NCBI GenBank assembly: GCA_032988165.1
Contig: JANTQF010000303.1
Span: forward strand, 1 to 43,383
Source: Emmonsiellopsis sp. PD_33
Lineage: Eukaryota; Ascomycota; Eurotiomycetes; Onygenales; Ajellomycetaceae
DNA length: 43,383 nt
Direction of reading: 5' to 3'
The position numbers were made by a program, and so were the translations under genes. Shown piece by piece: positions 1 to 10,300 of the stretch (positions are counted from its first letter, which is position 1; the number at the start of each line of letters is the position of its first letter). A model generated the notes under the pieces. It had not been told where the DNA came from. It was given only the letters and a program-made list of their open reading frames with translations, and made no database searches.

Positions 1-111
1 AAAAAGTGACAAGTTAGGAATTGAACAATGGACATAGATTGGCGTTGGCCGGAAAGAAGCCTAACATGGATTTATTTTTCTGGAAAGCTCATCAAAGGAC
101 TTATCCAGCAA

Positions 112-687
112 TTATCTGAACTCATCAGCCGCCCCCCCCGGATTCGGCCCCGACCCCGCCGCCTCTTCCGTCAACTCCCACCCCCTCCCCACCAACGCCC
201 TCCCATCCAACCTCACCTCATAAACATACGGCGTGCTCCTCTCCTCCTCCTTCTTAAACGCCAACCCCCTCTCCTCAAACAACGACCTCACCTCCTTACC
301 CCCACCCATCCCAGGAACAAGAACAACCTGCCCCGCCTCCCCCATCCAAATCGCCGGCTGGTGCGTAGCCTGGAAGCCGTGGATGAGCGGGTCGTGAGAG
401 TGGTAGGGGGCTTGGGAGATGAAGTTCTCCCGTGTCTGCGCGGTCCAGCGGGTCATGGCGAAGGGGGGCGCGACGGAGGGGATCATACCGCCATTGCTGT
501 TCGGGGAGGGGCCGGAGGTGCCGATTAGCGGGTTTACGTGTGCCAGGGCACCACGGTGGGTGTGGTAGTTTGGGCTGTCTCGGCTGGATATACCTCCTGG
601 GGAGGTGTTGGGGGCGGGGAATGGGAAGGGGGCGGCGGTTGTGGCTAGGAAGGCTAGGGGGAGGAGTGTGGAATGGAGGGGAGACAT
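112..687 (-). pseudogene. Glycosyl hydrolase family 92 (alpha-1,2-mannosidase) N-terminal fragment
   Basis: The 191-residue frame begins with a probable secretion signal (hydrophobic residues 4-20, ending in an Ala/Pro-rich stretch). From about residue 50 it reads like the GH92 N-terminal domain: VNPLIGTSG, then GGMIPSVAPPFAMTRW, then HGFQATHQPAIWMG. GH92 enzymes are calcium-dependent exo-mannosidases of about 750-800 residues that trim alpha-mannosides outside the cell or in the secretory pathway. Similarity fades near residue 160, just before an eight-G homopolymer, and the frame stops at 112, leaving only 111 bases to the window edge. None of those bases reads as GH92 in any frame. This could be a truncated pseudogene, a frameshift or sequencing error in the G run, or an unusually long intron that leaves the window. 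Family assignment is solid; the broken status is inference. Confidence 0.6.
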
Positions 688-1472
688 TTTTGTTTTGCTT
701 TTCCTTCTTCGTGGTTATCTATGTGGTTCCACGGTGTATATATGTCGTTTAATCGTCAATTCAGCCCAACCTCACCAGTCTAGCTTTGCACAAGTATATC
801 AAACAGGAACTGCAAAGTAAAATCAAACCAATAGTTAAACTTCCAGCCCTGCCGGGATCGATCCAACAAACATACATCCGCCAGTAAATCCGGGGGGAAA
901 TCAAGCTGTTCTTATTTAACCTGGCTGTAGCTAGATTTATTACTATTAAAGTTAGTTACTCGGCTCCTCCGGAGCTTTTCAAATTCTTTGCTTCCTCCAA
1001 CCTTTCGGTAACATCTAAGCCGGCCGAATGCGGGGGCGGGGGGATGAGTGAGCCCGATTGGCTGTTTTGGGTATTCATGTGCATGGAAGGGGAGCACCGT
1101 TGCAGTTGGAACTTGTTAGGCTGGGGATCTGCAGTGACGGTGCGTGCGCAGGCGAGGGAGCTATGGAGGCAAGTTAGCTAGCTAGCTTCTTCTAATGGCC
1201 GGGGTAGGTAAGGAGGAGGAGGACTCGGAGGAGGAGGGGAGAAGCAAGACATAGCAGTTGTTGAGGGGGGGTAAGTTAATTGGTAGTGGCCCCTTGGGGC
1301 TGGTTCAAGAGCAAAGTCATAGGGTTTCTTTCATTTTTTCAGCTTTTGGGAGGTACGGTCAAACTGTAAACTAACACGCGGGTTGCATGTATGTACTTTG
1401 ATGCTACTAATAATTCATCTATTTGTCCTAGATAGGCAATGCCATGCGCGCATCATCCCCATGGTCCCTAGA
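688..1472. other. Intergenic: upstream of GH92 fragment, downstream of MFS gene
   Basis: Neither strand has a credible coding frame here. A CCAAT-type box on the minus strand (complement of the ATTGG near 1058) lies about 370 bases upstream of the GH92 start. A G-rich, purine-biased stretch covers roughly 1200-1270. The interval must hold the GH92 promoter and the 3' end of the transporter transcript. Confidence 0.5.
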
Positions 1473-3278
1473 TCAAAGTACATATCTAAATCCCCTCCCC
1501 CTAACATCCCCACTACCATCAACAATATCCTCCTCCAGCTCCAGTCGTTCCAGCTTCTTATTCTCCCTAACATTAATCAACCGGACTATCACAGCCATGA
1601 GCGCCACAAGCACGCAGACAACAGCATTCGCGGTGCCGCCGGGGATATACTGCGGAGCGTCGTCTGATGGGTACATGTAGCTCCCGTATATACTAGCCGT
1701 ATTGCCGACCATATTGCAAATGGCAATGGCAGAGGAACGCTTCACCATCGGTCTAGGAAAACACGTAGCCACCCACGACACGATGATCTGATATGCCGCG
1801 ACAGCGCCAAGGGGCATCAGAAACATAGCGAAGAATCGCGCGCCGGTCTTGGTCGTTGCGGTCGCGATTATGTTGCCGATGGTTGAAATGGCCATGAGGC
1901 TGATGATGTGGATTGATCGATCGCCCGTGCGGCCGGATGTGTATGTGACGAATAGGGAAACTAGGAATGTTAAGAACCAGACGGGGACGGTGAGGAGGAG
2001 GGTTTCTATTTTTCCGAACCCGAGCGTGTTGACGATTGAGGGGAAGAAGTATTGGAAGGTCTGGGCGAGGATTGAAGTGTGTTGGAAGAGCACGAATACG
2101 TATAGGCGCCAGTCAACGAGGACCATTTTCAGTCCCTCCCAGAGGGTAGTGGCTTTTGAGTCGTCGGCTTCTTTGGCGTCGTTTAGGAGGCGCCATTCTG
2201 CGTATGCTCGTTCTTCGTCGTCTAGCCATCGGGATGTGGATGGGAAGTTCGGGAGTATAATCCTGGAAATCGTGTCAGATCCATGAGATAAAAGTAAGAA
2301 AGTATGACAATAGTACATTGCAACTATTGCCACCGCAATGGTGACGGTTCCTTCGATGATGAAAAGCCATCTCCAGCCTGCGATTCCACGCGCTCCCTCT
2401 AGGTTTCCCAGAATTCCTGCTCCTAAAAGTCCTCCGAACATGTTCGCCAGCGCGTTCCCGGAATAAAACCAGGCGATTCTATGGGTTAGCTGTCATCTCG
2501 TTATGTTAGTCCGTGGAGCCCGTTGAAATGTAAGGGGAGGGATTTCACCTCTTCAGTTGTATACCAGCTCGACCTAATAAAGATGGAGGGATAAGCATTA
2601 TGTTTAAATTCCCGCCCCCAAACGGACAGGAGCCAAGTTTCTGACACCAAAGAAGGCAGCATCCTACATTAACATGATGACTCCTGGGAAGAATGGTGCT
2701 TCGACAAGGCCAAGGCAAATTCTTGTTGCCATCAAGCCGCCAAAAGACTTGACCCCTGCTTGTGCGGTCGAGACAACCCCCCAGAGTATCATGGCTCCCC
2801 CAAGATATACAGAGGGCTTAACCCGCGTAAGGACCAAGTTGGATGGTAATTGCATCAACAAATAACCCTAGCCAGAATCAGATAGATTATCTCAGAGACA
2901 AATGTCAATCGCCGCGCCCCTTGCGGTACTTGAATAACACGTTCAGTTGGAGAGAAAACATACCACAAAGAAAATACTCGTTGCCAGATTAAAATCCGTG
3001 CCTGTCATACCCAAATCTTTCTCCAATGTCCCCAGGCGAGCTTGTGCCAGATTGCTCCTGTCCAAGAAGTTGAGCAGATACATGGGGATCACTAGTGGTA
3101 GGAGTCGCATATCTAGTCGGCGAAGAAGTTTCTTCGTGTATGATGCATGCCATTCGTTGTCACGAGTGGAAAAAGCTGACCCATTCTCTACCTGTTCATC
3201 TTCTGCAGCCGCTTCAACCTTCTCGCTTCCGATGGCTTTGATGTCGCCTTTCCCCGTGGAAGCGTCTATGCCAGCCAT
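1473..3278 (-). CDS. MFS transporter, anion:cation symporter (Dal5/allantoate permease-like) family
   Basis: Proposed exons on the minus strand are 3278-2964, 2867-2668, 2573-2549, 2489-2317 and 2262-1473, giving about 500 residues, the usual ACS-family length. ACS members are plasma-membrane proton symporters for organic anions such as allantoate, nicotinate, biotin or pantothenate. A hydrophilic N-terminus of about 55 residues leads into DMRLLPLVIPMYLLNFLDRS, the first-helix signature with the typical DRSN. After splicing, SSWYT and RIAWFYSGN follow, then GWRWLFIIEG and about twelve membrane segments overall. The first three introns have GTATGT, GTAGGA and GTGAAA donors; the 25-nt third exon restores SSWYTTEE. 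The last intron (2263-2316, 54 nt) is a multiple of three without stops, so an unspliced reading stays open; removing it restores IILPNFP. The substrate cannot be read from sequence. Confidence 0.88.
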
Positions 3279-3344
3279 CGCAGTATAGTTAGTTCCGTAT
3301 TATTTTTTGATCCTCAATAGATGCTTTTGACAAAATAGAAGCAA

Positions 3345-3354
3345 AATCTGATAA
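3345..3354 (+). promoter_or_regulatory. Candidate Sre1/SreA-type GATA site
   Basis: AATCTGATAA matches the (G/A)ATC(T/A)GATAA element recognised by the iron-dependent fungal GATA repressors (Sre1 in Histoplasma, SreA in Aspergillus). It lies 67 bases upstream of the start codon of the MFS transporter, on the opposite strand to that gene. A single ten-base match can arise by chance. Confidence 0.35.
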
Positions 3355-4115
3355 TTTACCATCGAACCTTTGGAAGTGAGGAAACTGCCCCAAATCCCGG
3401 GAAACAGGGAGCTTTATCAACCTAGGAGCTGCGGAAAATCCGGGGTAGCACATCATCCCGCATCGCTTGTGCGGAGTCCTCGGTTATACGAGACGCCACA
3501 GCTCTTTCTTCATGGACACGGATGGCTTCATTGACATGACGGAGACATAATAGGCTACACAGCAGCGTAAGAGACCCCCCATCTTCCCGCGGTTGAGACT
3601 GCGGCGGGCGGTGTGATACCATCCCCCCAATGAATTGACACCTCTCATCACACGGAAAGGGAAACCCTCCGGACTGCAATACGTCGAAAGCCGACAACAG
3701 TCAATATCTGGCCGTCAAATGCTCTAACATCTCGGCTTTTATCCCATAGGCACAATCCAAAACCCCTCGCCTTGGCCATGATTAAGTCTCGCCTCCCCAT
3801 TATTTCACGCCGGAGTCCCCCAATGGAGAGCTCTATCCTGGCCAAGTTGTAAACATAGTTCATTGGCATGGGATAGTTTTGCGGCTAATGCGTGTGACAG
3901 TAGTATTAGTAGCCGTTCGTGGTAATTGGTAAACACTCAAACTGCCAAATGACAGGGATAGGAAGCCGTCAGCGAGCCGGACAGAACTTAGGAATGGGTA
4001 AAGAAGCCCCCCTTGATTGTTTTTCTTGGATACTAGTAAGTTAATGTAGTTAAGTGTTTGGATTCGCCTGTGTTGAATTCAGCAGAATAAAGTGCTGTTT
4101 ACATAACCAAGTTCA

Positions 4116-4125
4116 GTCACATGAC
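4116..4125 (+). promoter_or_regulatory. GTCACATGAC element (CACRTG/bHLH-like)
   Basis: The ten bases contain a CACATG core flanked by GT and AC, as in Cbf1-type bHLH sites (RTCACRTG). They lie about 190 bases upstream of the mus81 start codon. The identical ten-mer occurs at 12361 upstream of brf1, in the other divergent promoter of this half of the window. Factor identity is inference. Confidence 0.35.
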
Positions 4126-4227
4126 CTCGCGTCAGTCTCGTGATTACTTTATCTCAACGACAAAATTGTTGGCTGCTTTGTTATGCTGGAAAGGAACTCA
4201 AGGACACGCAAAATAACGCCCTTAATA

Positions 4228-4268
4228 ATGCCATTGTTGTGGCTATCTCAAGAATGACTCTGAAGTAG
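4228..4268 (+). promoter_or_regulatory. Two overlapping short uORFs upstream of mus81
   Basis: The first frame starts with ATG at 4228, has nine sense codons and stops with TGA at 4255-4257. The second starts with ATG at 4254, so the two share ATGA, and stops after four sense codons at 4268. The mus81 start codon is at 4317. They matter only if the transcript begins upstream of 4228, which the sequence cannot show. Confidence 0.35.
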
Positions 4269-4316
4269 ATTTACACTGGCTCTGTTGCAGAGACTTTGGC
4301 AGAGAAGGCTTTGACC

Positions 4317-6495
4317 ATGCCTGACGATTCGTGCGCAAACCCATTGCTTCTCGAGTGGATAAAGGAATGGCTGGACCAGGCCCGGGAGCGGAACTCGAAA
4401 GGCGTTACTGTGTACGTGCTTCTATTGCCTTGGGAGCCTGCTGTTGGTAGAAACTGACGCGTTGATGATCTCTACCAGCTACAAAAAGGCCTATGATTCC
4501 ATGAAGGCATGCCCTTTGACATTCAATCATCCTGCTGAAGCACAGCAACTCCACGGGTTTGGGCCGAAGCTATGTGATCGTCTGGCTACAAAACTAAAGG
4601 AATACTGTGCACAAAATGGGCTCCCCATGCCTGGGTTACCTAGCCAAGGCATGAATTTACCGTTCATAGCGGGATGAGTTTTTACTGACGCCTGTGATAG
4701 CCCAAAAAAGAACTTTAAAGGAGACAAACGCAGAGGGACAAGCGGCCAAAAAACCAAAAAAAGCAAAACCTTATGTGCCGACTTTACGCTCCGGTCCTTA
4801 TGGTCTAATATTGGGTCTTGCAAGCACGGATGAGGAGTCTTCCATTGGCCTCACGAAATCACAACTTATAGAACTTGCCCAGCCGTATTGCGACGCTTCT
4901 TACACCGCTCCACCTGATCCATCCAAGTTCTATACGGCATGGAATTCCATGAAAACTCTCGTCCAGAAAGATCTCGTTTATGAACAAGGTCGACCATCTG
5001 CAAGGAGGTATCTCCTTACCGACGACGGTTGGGAAATTGCGAAACGAGTTAAGAAGACAATGTCAAATGACGAGACTAATGGATCACAAAGCACTACGGG
5101 CCAGGTATGTGGCCTAGATTCCGTGGAAGTGACTGATCTCTTTCTAATTGTTTTTACTAGTTACCACAAGATGGCGGCCCTGGCCAAAGGGACACTCTTA
5201 GGTTGCAACGACCTACAGAACCAATAATAGCCGAAACAAGTGCCATACCGCCCCGTCCCATAACCCGTCGTGTGAGCCCGCAAAGAAGACGTTGGGGCAG
5301 TGACGATTCCGACATCCTCGAAATACCTAGTCCACCACGTCCACAGCCGCGAGAACACATTTCTTCTACTCGCAATCGCGATCCGCTACTAACTGGGGAT
5401 GCACACCAAAATGATAACCCATCATTATCTGCATCATCATTTACGCCAATAATACTCCCGCCGGACAGCTTCACAGTCGAACTCGTCCTTGATGTCCGTG
5501 AAATTCGCGCCGTAAAAGACAGAGATTATATTGCCAACGAACTAAGCAAAAAAGGGATAACGCCTATCGTCCGCTCGCTCGAGGTTGGCGACGTGCTCTG
5601 GATAGCTAAATGCAAGGATCCCATGTTCCTATCCCGACATGGCGAAGAAGGGGATGAAGTTATGCTAGATTGGATCGTGGAGCGGAAACGTCTCGACGAC
5701 CTGATCGGCAGTATCAAAGACGGGCGTTTTCACGAGCAGAAATTCCGTCTACGGCGCTCCGGCGTGCAAAACGTTATATATCTCATTGAAGATTTCGCCG
5801 ACGCGGGCAGTAGCGGGTCGAAATATTACGACCACGTCGCGTCCGCAATCGCATCGACGCAGGTTGTTAATGGATACTTTGTCAAACAGACGAAAAATCT
5901 AGACGATTCGATCAGATATCTAGCTCGAATGACCAGAATGCTACAGGGGATATACACCGGTGCAAGCAACAACCCATCCCCCCTCTCAATAATCCCAGCC
6001 AAATACCTCACCTCCCCACAATCCTACCTGGACCTCCTTACGCGCCTCCGCTCCTCCCCGCACAACAGCCAAAACCACCCCTTTAACCCCACCCCCAGAA
6101 AACCACCAACCTACACGACCACCTTCCAGACCTTCTCCTCCCTCTCCTCCAAATCCGAAATGCTCACGCTACGCGACCTCTTCTTGAAAATGCTCATGTG
6201 CACCCGCGGCATCACGGCTGACAAGGCGCTGGAGATCCAACGGCATTGGCGGACACCGAGGGAGTTTGTGGAGGCATTTGAGGAGGTGTATCGCCGGGGG
6301 GGTGGTGGTGGAGGGGTGAATGCGATGGAGAATATGGTTTTTGAAAAACTAGGGGGCTTGATTGCGAGGAAAAAGGTGTCTAAGTTGGTTAGTAAGAGGA
6401 TCGCGGAGATTTGGGGGGTGAATGGTGCTGGTGGTGCTGGTGGTGCTGGTGGTGCTGGTGCTGGTAGTGGAGCGTTGGGTGGGTGGGAGTTGTGA
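4317..6495 (+). CDS. mus81: Crossover junction endonuclease Mus81 (catalytic subunit)
   Basis: Exons 4317-4411, 4479-4648, 4701-5104 and 5161-6495 give 667 residues. Mus81 pairs with Eme1/Mms4 to cut branched DNA (3' flaps, stalled forks, nicked Holliday junctions) in the nucleus. The N-terminal helix-hairpin-helix module covers roughly residues 5-80 (CANPLLLEW, then YKKAYDSMKACPL and LHGFGPKLCDRL). A winged-helix region follows, with KPYVPTLRSGPYGLILGL and FYTAWNSMKTL. The ERCC4 nuclease core has LDVRE near 334, GD at 366-367 and the catalytic ERK-X3-D motif at 397-403 (ERKRLDD). The second HhH lies near the C-terminus, which ends in a Gly/Ala tail encoded by GGTGCT-type repeats. Introns 1 and 3 have GTACGT and GTATGT donors. 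Intron 2 (4649-4700) reads best as GC-AG, because no GT donor gives the right phase there. Confidence 0.95.
6424..6466 (+). repeat. GGTGCT-type hexamer repeat in the mus81 3' coding end
   Basis: Tandem GGTGCTGGT units encode the Gly-Gly-Ala tail of Mus81, beyond the conserved C-terminal HhH. Such a tract is likely to vary in length between strains. Confidence 0.8.
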
Positions 6496-7382
6496 AGGGG
6501 TGGGTGGGATATCCATTGGGTGTTGCTTTTTATCTATTATTTGTTATTCTTTTTTCGGATCCCTCTGGATGGTTAACTTATGCTACGTGAAGATGGATTG
6601 GATTACCTTTTTTGCATGTTAATGGGTGGCGCCATAAGTATGATACCTCATTTTCTATTTCATATTATGACGGCGCTTGGGGAGATGGATTAAAATAAAT
6701 AAATACCTTGGGGTGGAATTGTTGGGATTGATAACTAGATACCGATACTCAATGCATTGGGTTATTTTAATCTTGGAAACTTCCTCCTCCTCAGTTACGT
6801 TAACCACAGGTGTTTTTAGGGCCCAAATTGACATCTTCTTCTTACATACTGTATCTATCTCTCCCCCATTTATGTAAATCTAGAAATTAATAACCCAGCA
6901 CATCAATATAACCACACCTAAGGTAATTAATTAATCTTCTAGATGGGGATGAAAGAGAGATTGAAAGGGTGAATGGCTAAAGTTGAGGAATGTAATAAAT
7001 AATTGACCAAATTTCCATTTGCTTGCTTTGTAGAATACGCTCCTAACATAGACACAGAGAGAAGAAATGCCCAGAAAATGATTCAGTTTTGGGTATATGG
7101 ACGGATGGATGCTGGGGATATATGCAAAAAATCATCCCTTGCCTATGCAAATTAGACTCAAAACCAGGAATAGCCAGCCCGTTGAATGGGAAACCAAATA
7201 GAACAAAAACTAAAGCAATGGGGGAAAAAAGAAGCAGAAGAAGGGAGTAGAAGGAAAAAACAAAGGGAAAAAGGCAATCTGCCTTGCATTAATCATTGTT
7301 CCTTCAGACATTGCATTTCACCAAGAAAATCCTTCAGCCAGAGAAATATCGCATCACCCTCCTCCCCTCCACTTGGTTTTGC
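6496..7382. other. Convergent intergenic region between mus81 and ccc2
   Basis: This is A/T-rich sequence without a credible gene. It holds the 3' ends of both transcripts. An AATAAATAAATA run at 6694-6705 is about 200 bases beyond the mus81 stop and is the best polyadenylation signal seen. Confidence 0.6.
6694..6703 (+). terminator. Candidate polyadenylation signal of mus81
   Basis: Overlapping AATAAA hexamers lie about 200 bases downstream of the mus81 stop codon. Confidence 0.45.
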
Positions 7383-10300
7383 TCATTTCTTCCCCTTCCC
7401 AAACCATCCCTTAATCACCCTCCACTCAATCTTCAACGCCAAACTACTACAGACAACCGAAACACTGCTCAACGCCATCGCCAGACTGGCCCAGACAGGA
7501 TCCAATCTCCAATGTGTCGGGACAACCATCCCATGCCCTCCCTCAGCCATCCCATGTGCCACCGTCCTATGGCCTGTAACAATGGGAAAAAACACACCGG
7601 CTGCAACAGGCACAAGTAACACGTTGTACACTGCTGCCCAGACGAAATTCATCTTCACGCGGCGGAATACGCGGCGGCTGAGTGTGCATAGCTCCAGAAT
7701 GGTGGAGAGGTCCGAGTTTAGCAGGATGAAGCCGGCGGAGGAGACGGCAACGTCGGAGCCAGAGGCCATGGCGATGCTGACGTCGGCGGCGGCGAGGGCG
7801 GGGGAGTCGTTTGTGCCGTCGCCTGCGAATGCGACAATGGTTTTGGGTTTTGGTTTGCCGCCTTTGGTGTTGTTGTTGAGATGGTTATCTTGAATTTTGC
7901 GAATGAAGTCTGCCTTCTGAGTTGGGAGGACGTTGGCCATCACGTTTGACGGAGGGATGCCGATTGTGGAAGCGACGGCGTGGGCGGTCGTGGTGTTGTC
8001 TCCGGTGCACATGTAGACATCTAAATGTCTGGATTTGAGTTCGGAGATAACATGGGCTGCTTCTGCGCGGATGGGGTCGGAGGTTGCGAAGATGATAGCG
8101 GGGATGAAATCGGATGATGGGATGGTTAGGTTGCGAATGGCAAGTATGGCGGTGGACTTTCCGGCGGATTGGTATTTCGTGAGGGTGGTAGAAAGGTAGT
8201 AGGAGGTATTCGACTCTTGGTCAACGAGAGATTCGAAAAGTCGTTGGTTTCCGATGGCAGCTTCATACTTCAGATCGGCAAGTTGTTCGGGGGAAGCCGT
8301 GTTTTTGATTGATACTGTGAACTCCCCCTTCAGTCCTTGACCAGGTATCTCAGTGATGGAGGATGACACAATGGAGGCTGACGGTTTGTCGGCACAGAAG
8401 TCCGCTATTGCCCTGGCAATAGGGTGTGTGCTGCTCTCTTCGAGAACTCTTGCCATAATCCAGGCAACTTGTTGTTCTTTCGGGTCCAGGACGAGCATTT
8501 CATGATCAGACACCCGCAAAGTGCCGCCCTCCGTCAAAGTTCCCGTCTTATCAAACACAATAGCATCAAGACGACTAGCCTCTTGAAAAGCTTCACCCCC
8601 ACCCCTGACAAGGATCCCTCGCTTTGCAGCCAGGCCGCCTCCAACAAATAGCGCTGTGGGAGCTGCCAGTGCCAACCCACATGGGCAAGCAACAACAAAA
8701 ACAGCAATGGCGAACTTCAAAGACCAAAACGGCCATCCGCCCTGCGCTGAATCGAGATAATCATCGGGTAAAATGCCGGACAGGCCCAAGCTTAACCAGA
8801 TCACCCAAGTGACGATAGCAATGAGGGTGATAATTGGCACGAAATAGCCGGTCATAACATCAGCAACCCGTTCAACAGGCGCACGCTTAGTCTGGCCCTC
8901 TCTGACAACTGCGACAATTTGATCAAGCATGGATGTGCTCCCAATATCCGATATTCTAACGTACACTGGCTGGCCGACATTGACAGAGCCGGAGTAAACC
9001 TTATCCCCAGTGGTTTTACTAACGGGCATAGATTCTCCTGTCAATGAGCTCTCGTCAAATTTGTATGCGCCGGTTCCGGTTATAAATCCGTCGGCCGGGG
9101 GGGATGCGCCGTGGGGTATATTGACGGTATCGCCAACTTCGAGTAGGTCAACGCTAACTCGCTGAAGGCTACTCTCGGAAGAGCCATCGGGGTTATTTGG
9201 GAGCGACTCAACGACCAGCAGAGCTTCGGATGGTCGAAGTTTCCCTAGCATCGCAACAGCATCACCCGTTTTAGCTTTGCTGTACGCTTCCAAAGCCCGC
9301 CCAGCAAGAATGAACATGGTGAGAAAAACAACGGTGTCGAAGTATGTTTGGGTATGGCTTTCGTGGCCCTTCGACTTGGCCCCAACAACCAGTACCGCGA
9401 TGGAAGCAAAGTAAGCCACAGATGTACCAGCAGATATAAGCAGGTTCATACTTCCAAAACGGTAAAATCTTCGTAGGATGGGAACCTTGCTCCCAGGCCG
9501 CCATAAGGCTCGGATCTCCTTGAATGCCCGAACATGGAAGACGTCGGCGCCAAATAACATAACCGGTGTAGTGGTGATAAATAATGCCCACTCCAAGCGA
9601 GATACCGAGCCTGCCCATATAGGTTGTTCAAAGAATAGCCTGGTCTTGTCAGTTGGCGGGACTAAGGACATCCAAACAATGCCGATTAGGAATGTTGGGA
9701 TCGCAACGATGAATGTAAAGAGCAAGCGTATGAGAAGACGACGCCGTTCGTGGATCTGCATTTTCCGAGAACGGTCCTCAATGCTGGGAGGATGGTAGAT
9801 GCTCGTTTTGAAGGCATCGTTGGCGGCCTCGATAGCAGCAATTATATTTCGAACAGTCATGAATGGCGGATCAGGTTTGTAGGAAAGCGTAACGATAGGT
9901 TTCTTGAGAGTAGGCTCCTCCTCAATCTCGATAGATCCATCCTCCAGTGATTCCAAAGCAGCCAGGACTGTTTGAGGACAATGACGACAAAACATTCCAT
10001 CAACCTTAATGGAAATGGTCCGCTCCGTTGGACCGTTGTCACCCTTTTCATCGGCACCTTGGGCAACACATTCGGTCACCGTGATGTCGTATCCAAGATC
10101 TTCCACCCTTTCGACAATCTCGTCCAGTTTGTCACGTCCTTCAAATTCGATCTTCCCACTGGCACCAAGAAGGTCGATGGTGACATTAGTGACAAAAGTA
10201 AGTTTGTCGAGCGCACGGGTTATGGTTCCCACGCATGCACCACATGTCATGCCACCAATGCTGGCGGTCGCAAGATATAGATCCGGCAGGGGTGATTTCA

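Larger units (their letters stand above)
3279..4316. other. Divergent promoter region between the MFS gene and mus81
   Basis: Short minus-strand frames between 3422 and 3869 resemble no family I know and have no splice logic, so I regard the interval as non-coding. It contains the GATA-type site at 3345, the GTCACATGAC element at 4116 and two overlapping short upstream frames at 4228-4268 just before the mus81 start. Confidence 0.55.

Noticed and set aside
840..885. Possible tRNA T-arm on the minus strand (GGATCGATCCC)
   Set aside because: A five-pair stem can be drawn, but there is no matching acceptor stem, D-arm or anticodon arm.
3422..3869. Two overlapping minus-strand frames of 91 and 73 residues
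   Set aside because: No family resemblance, no splice logic, and they lie in the divergent promoter between the MFS gene and mus81.
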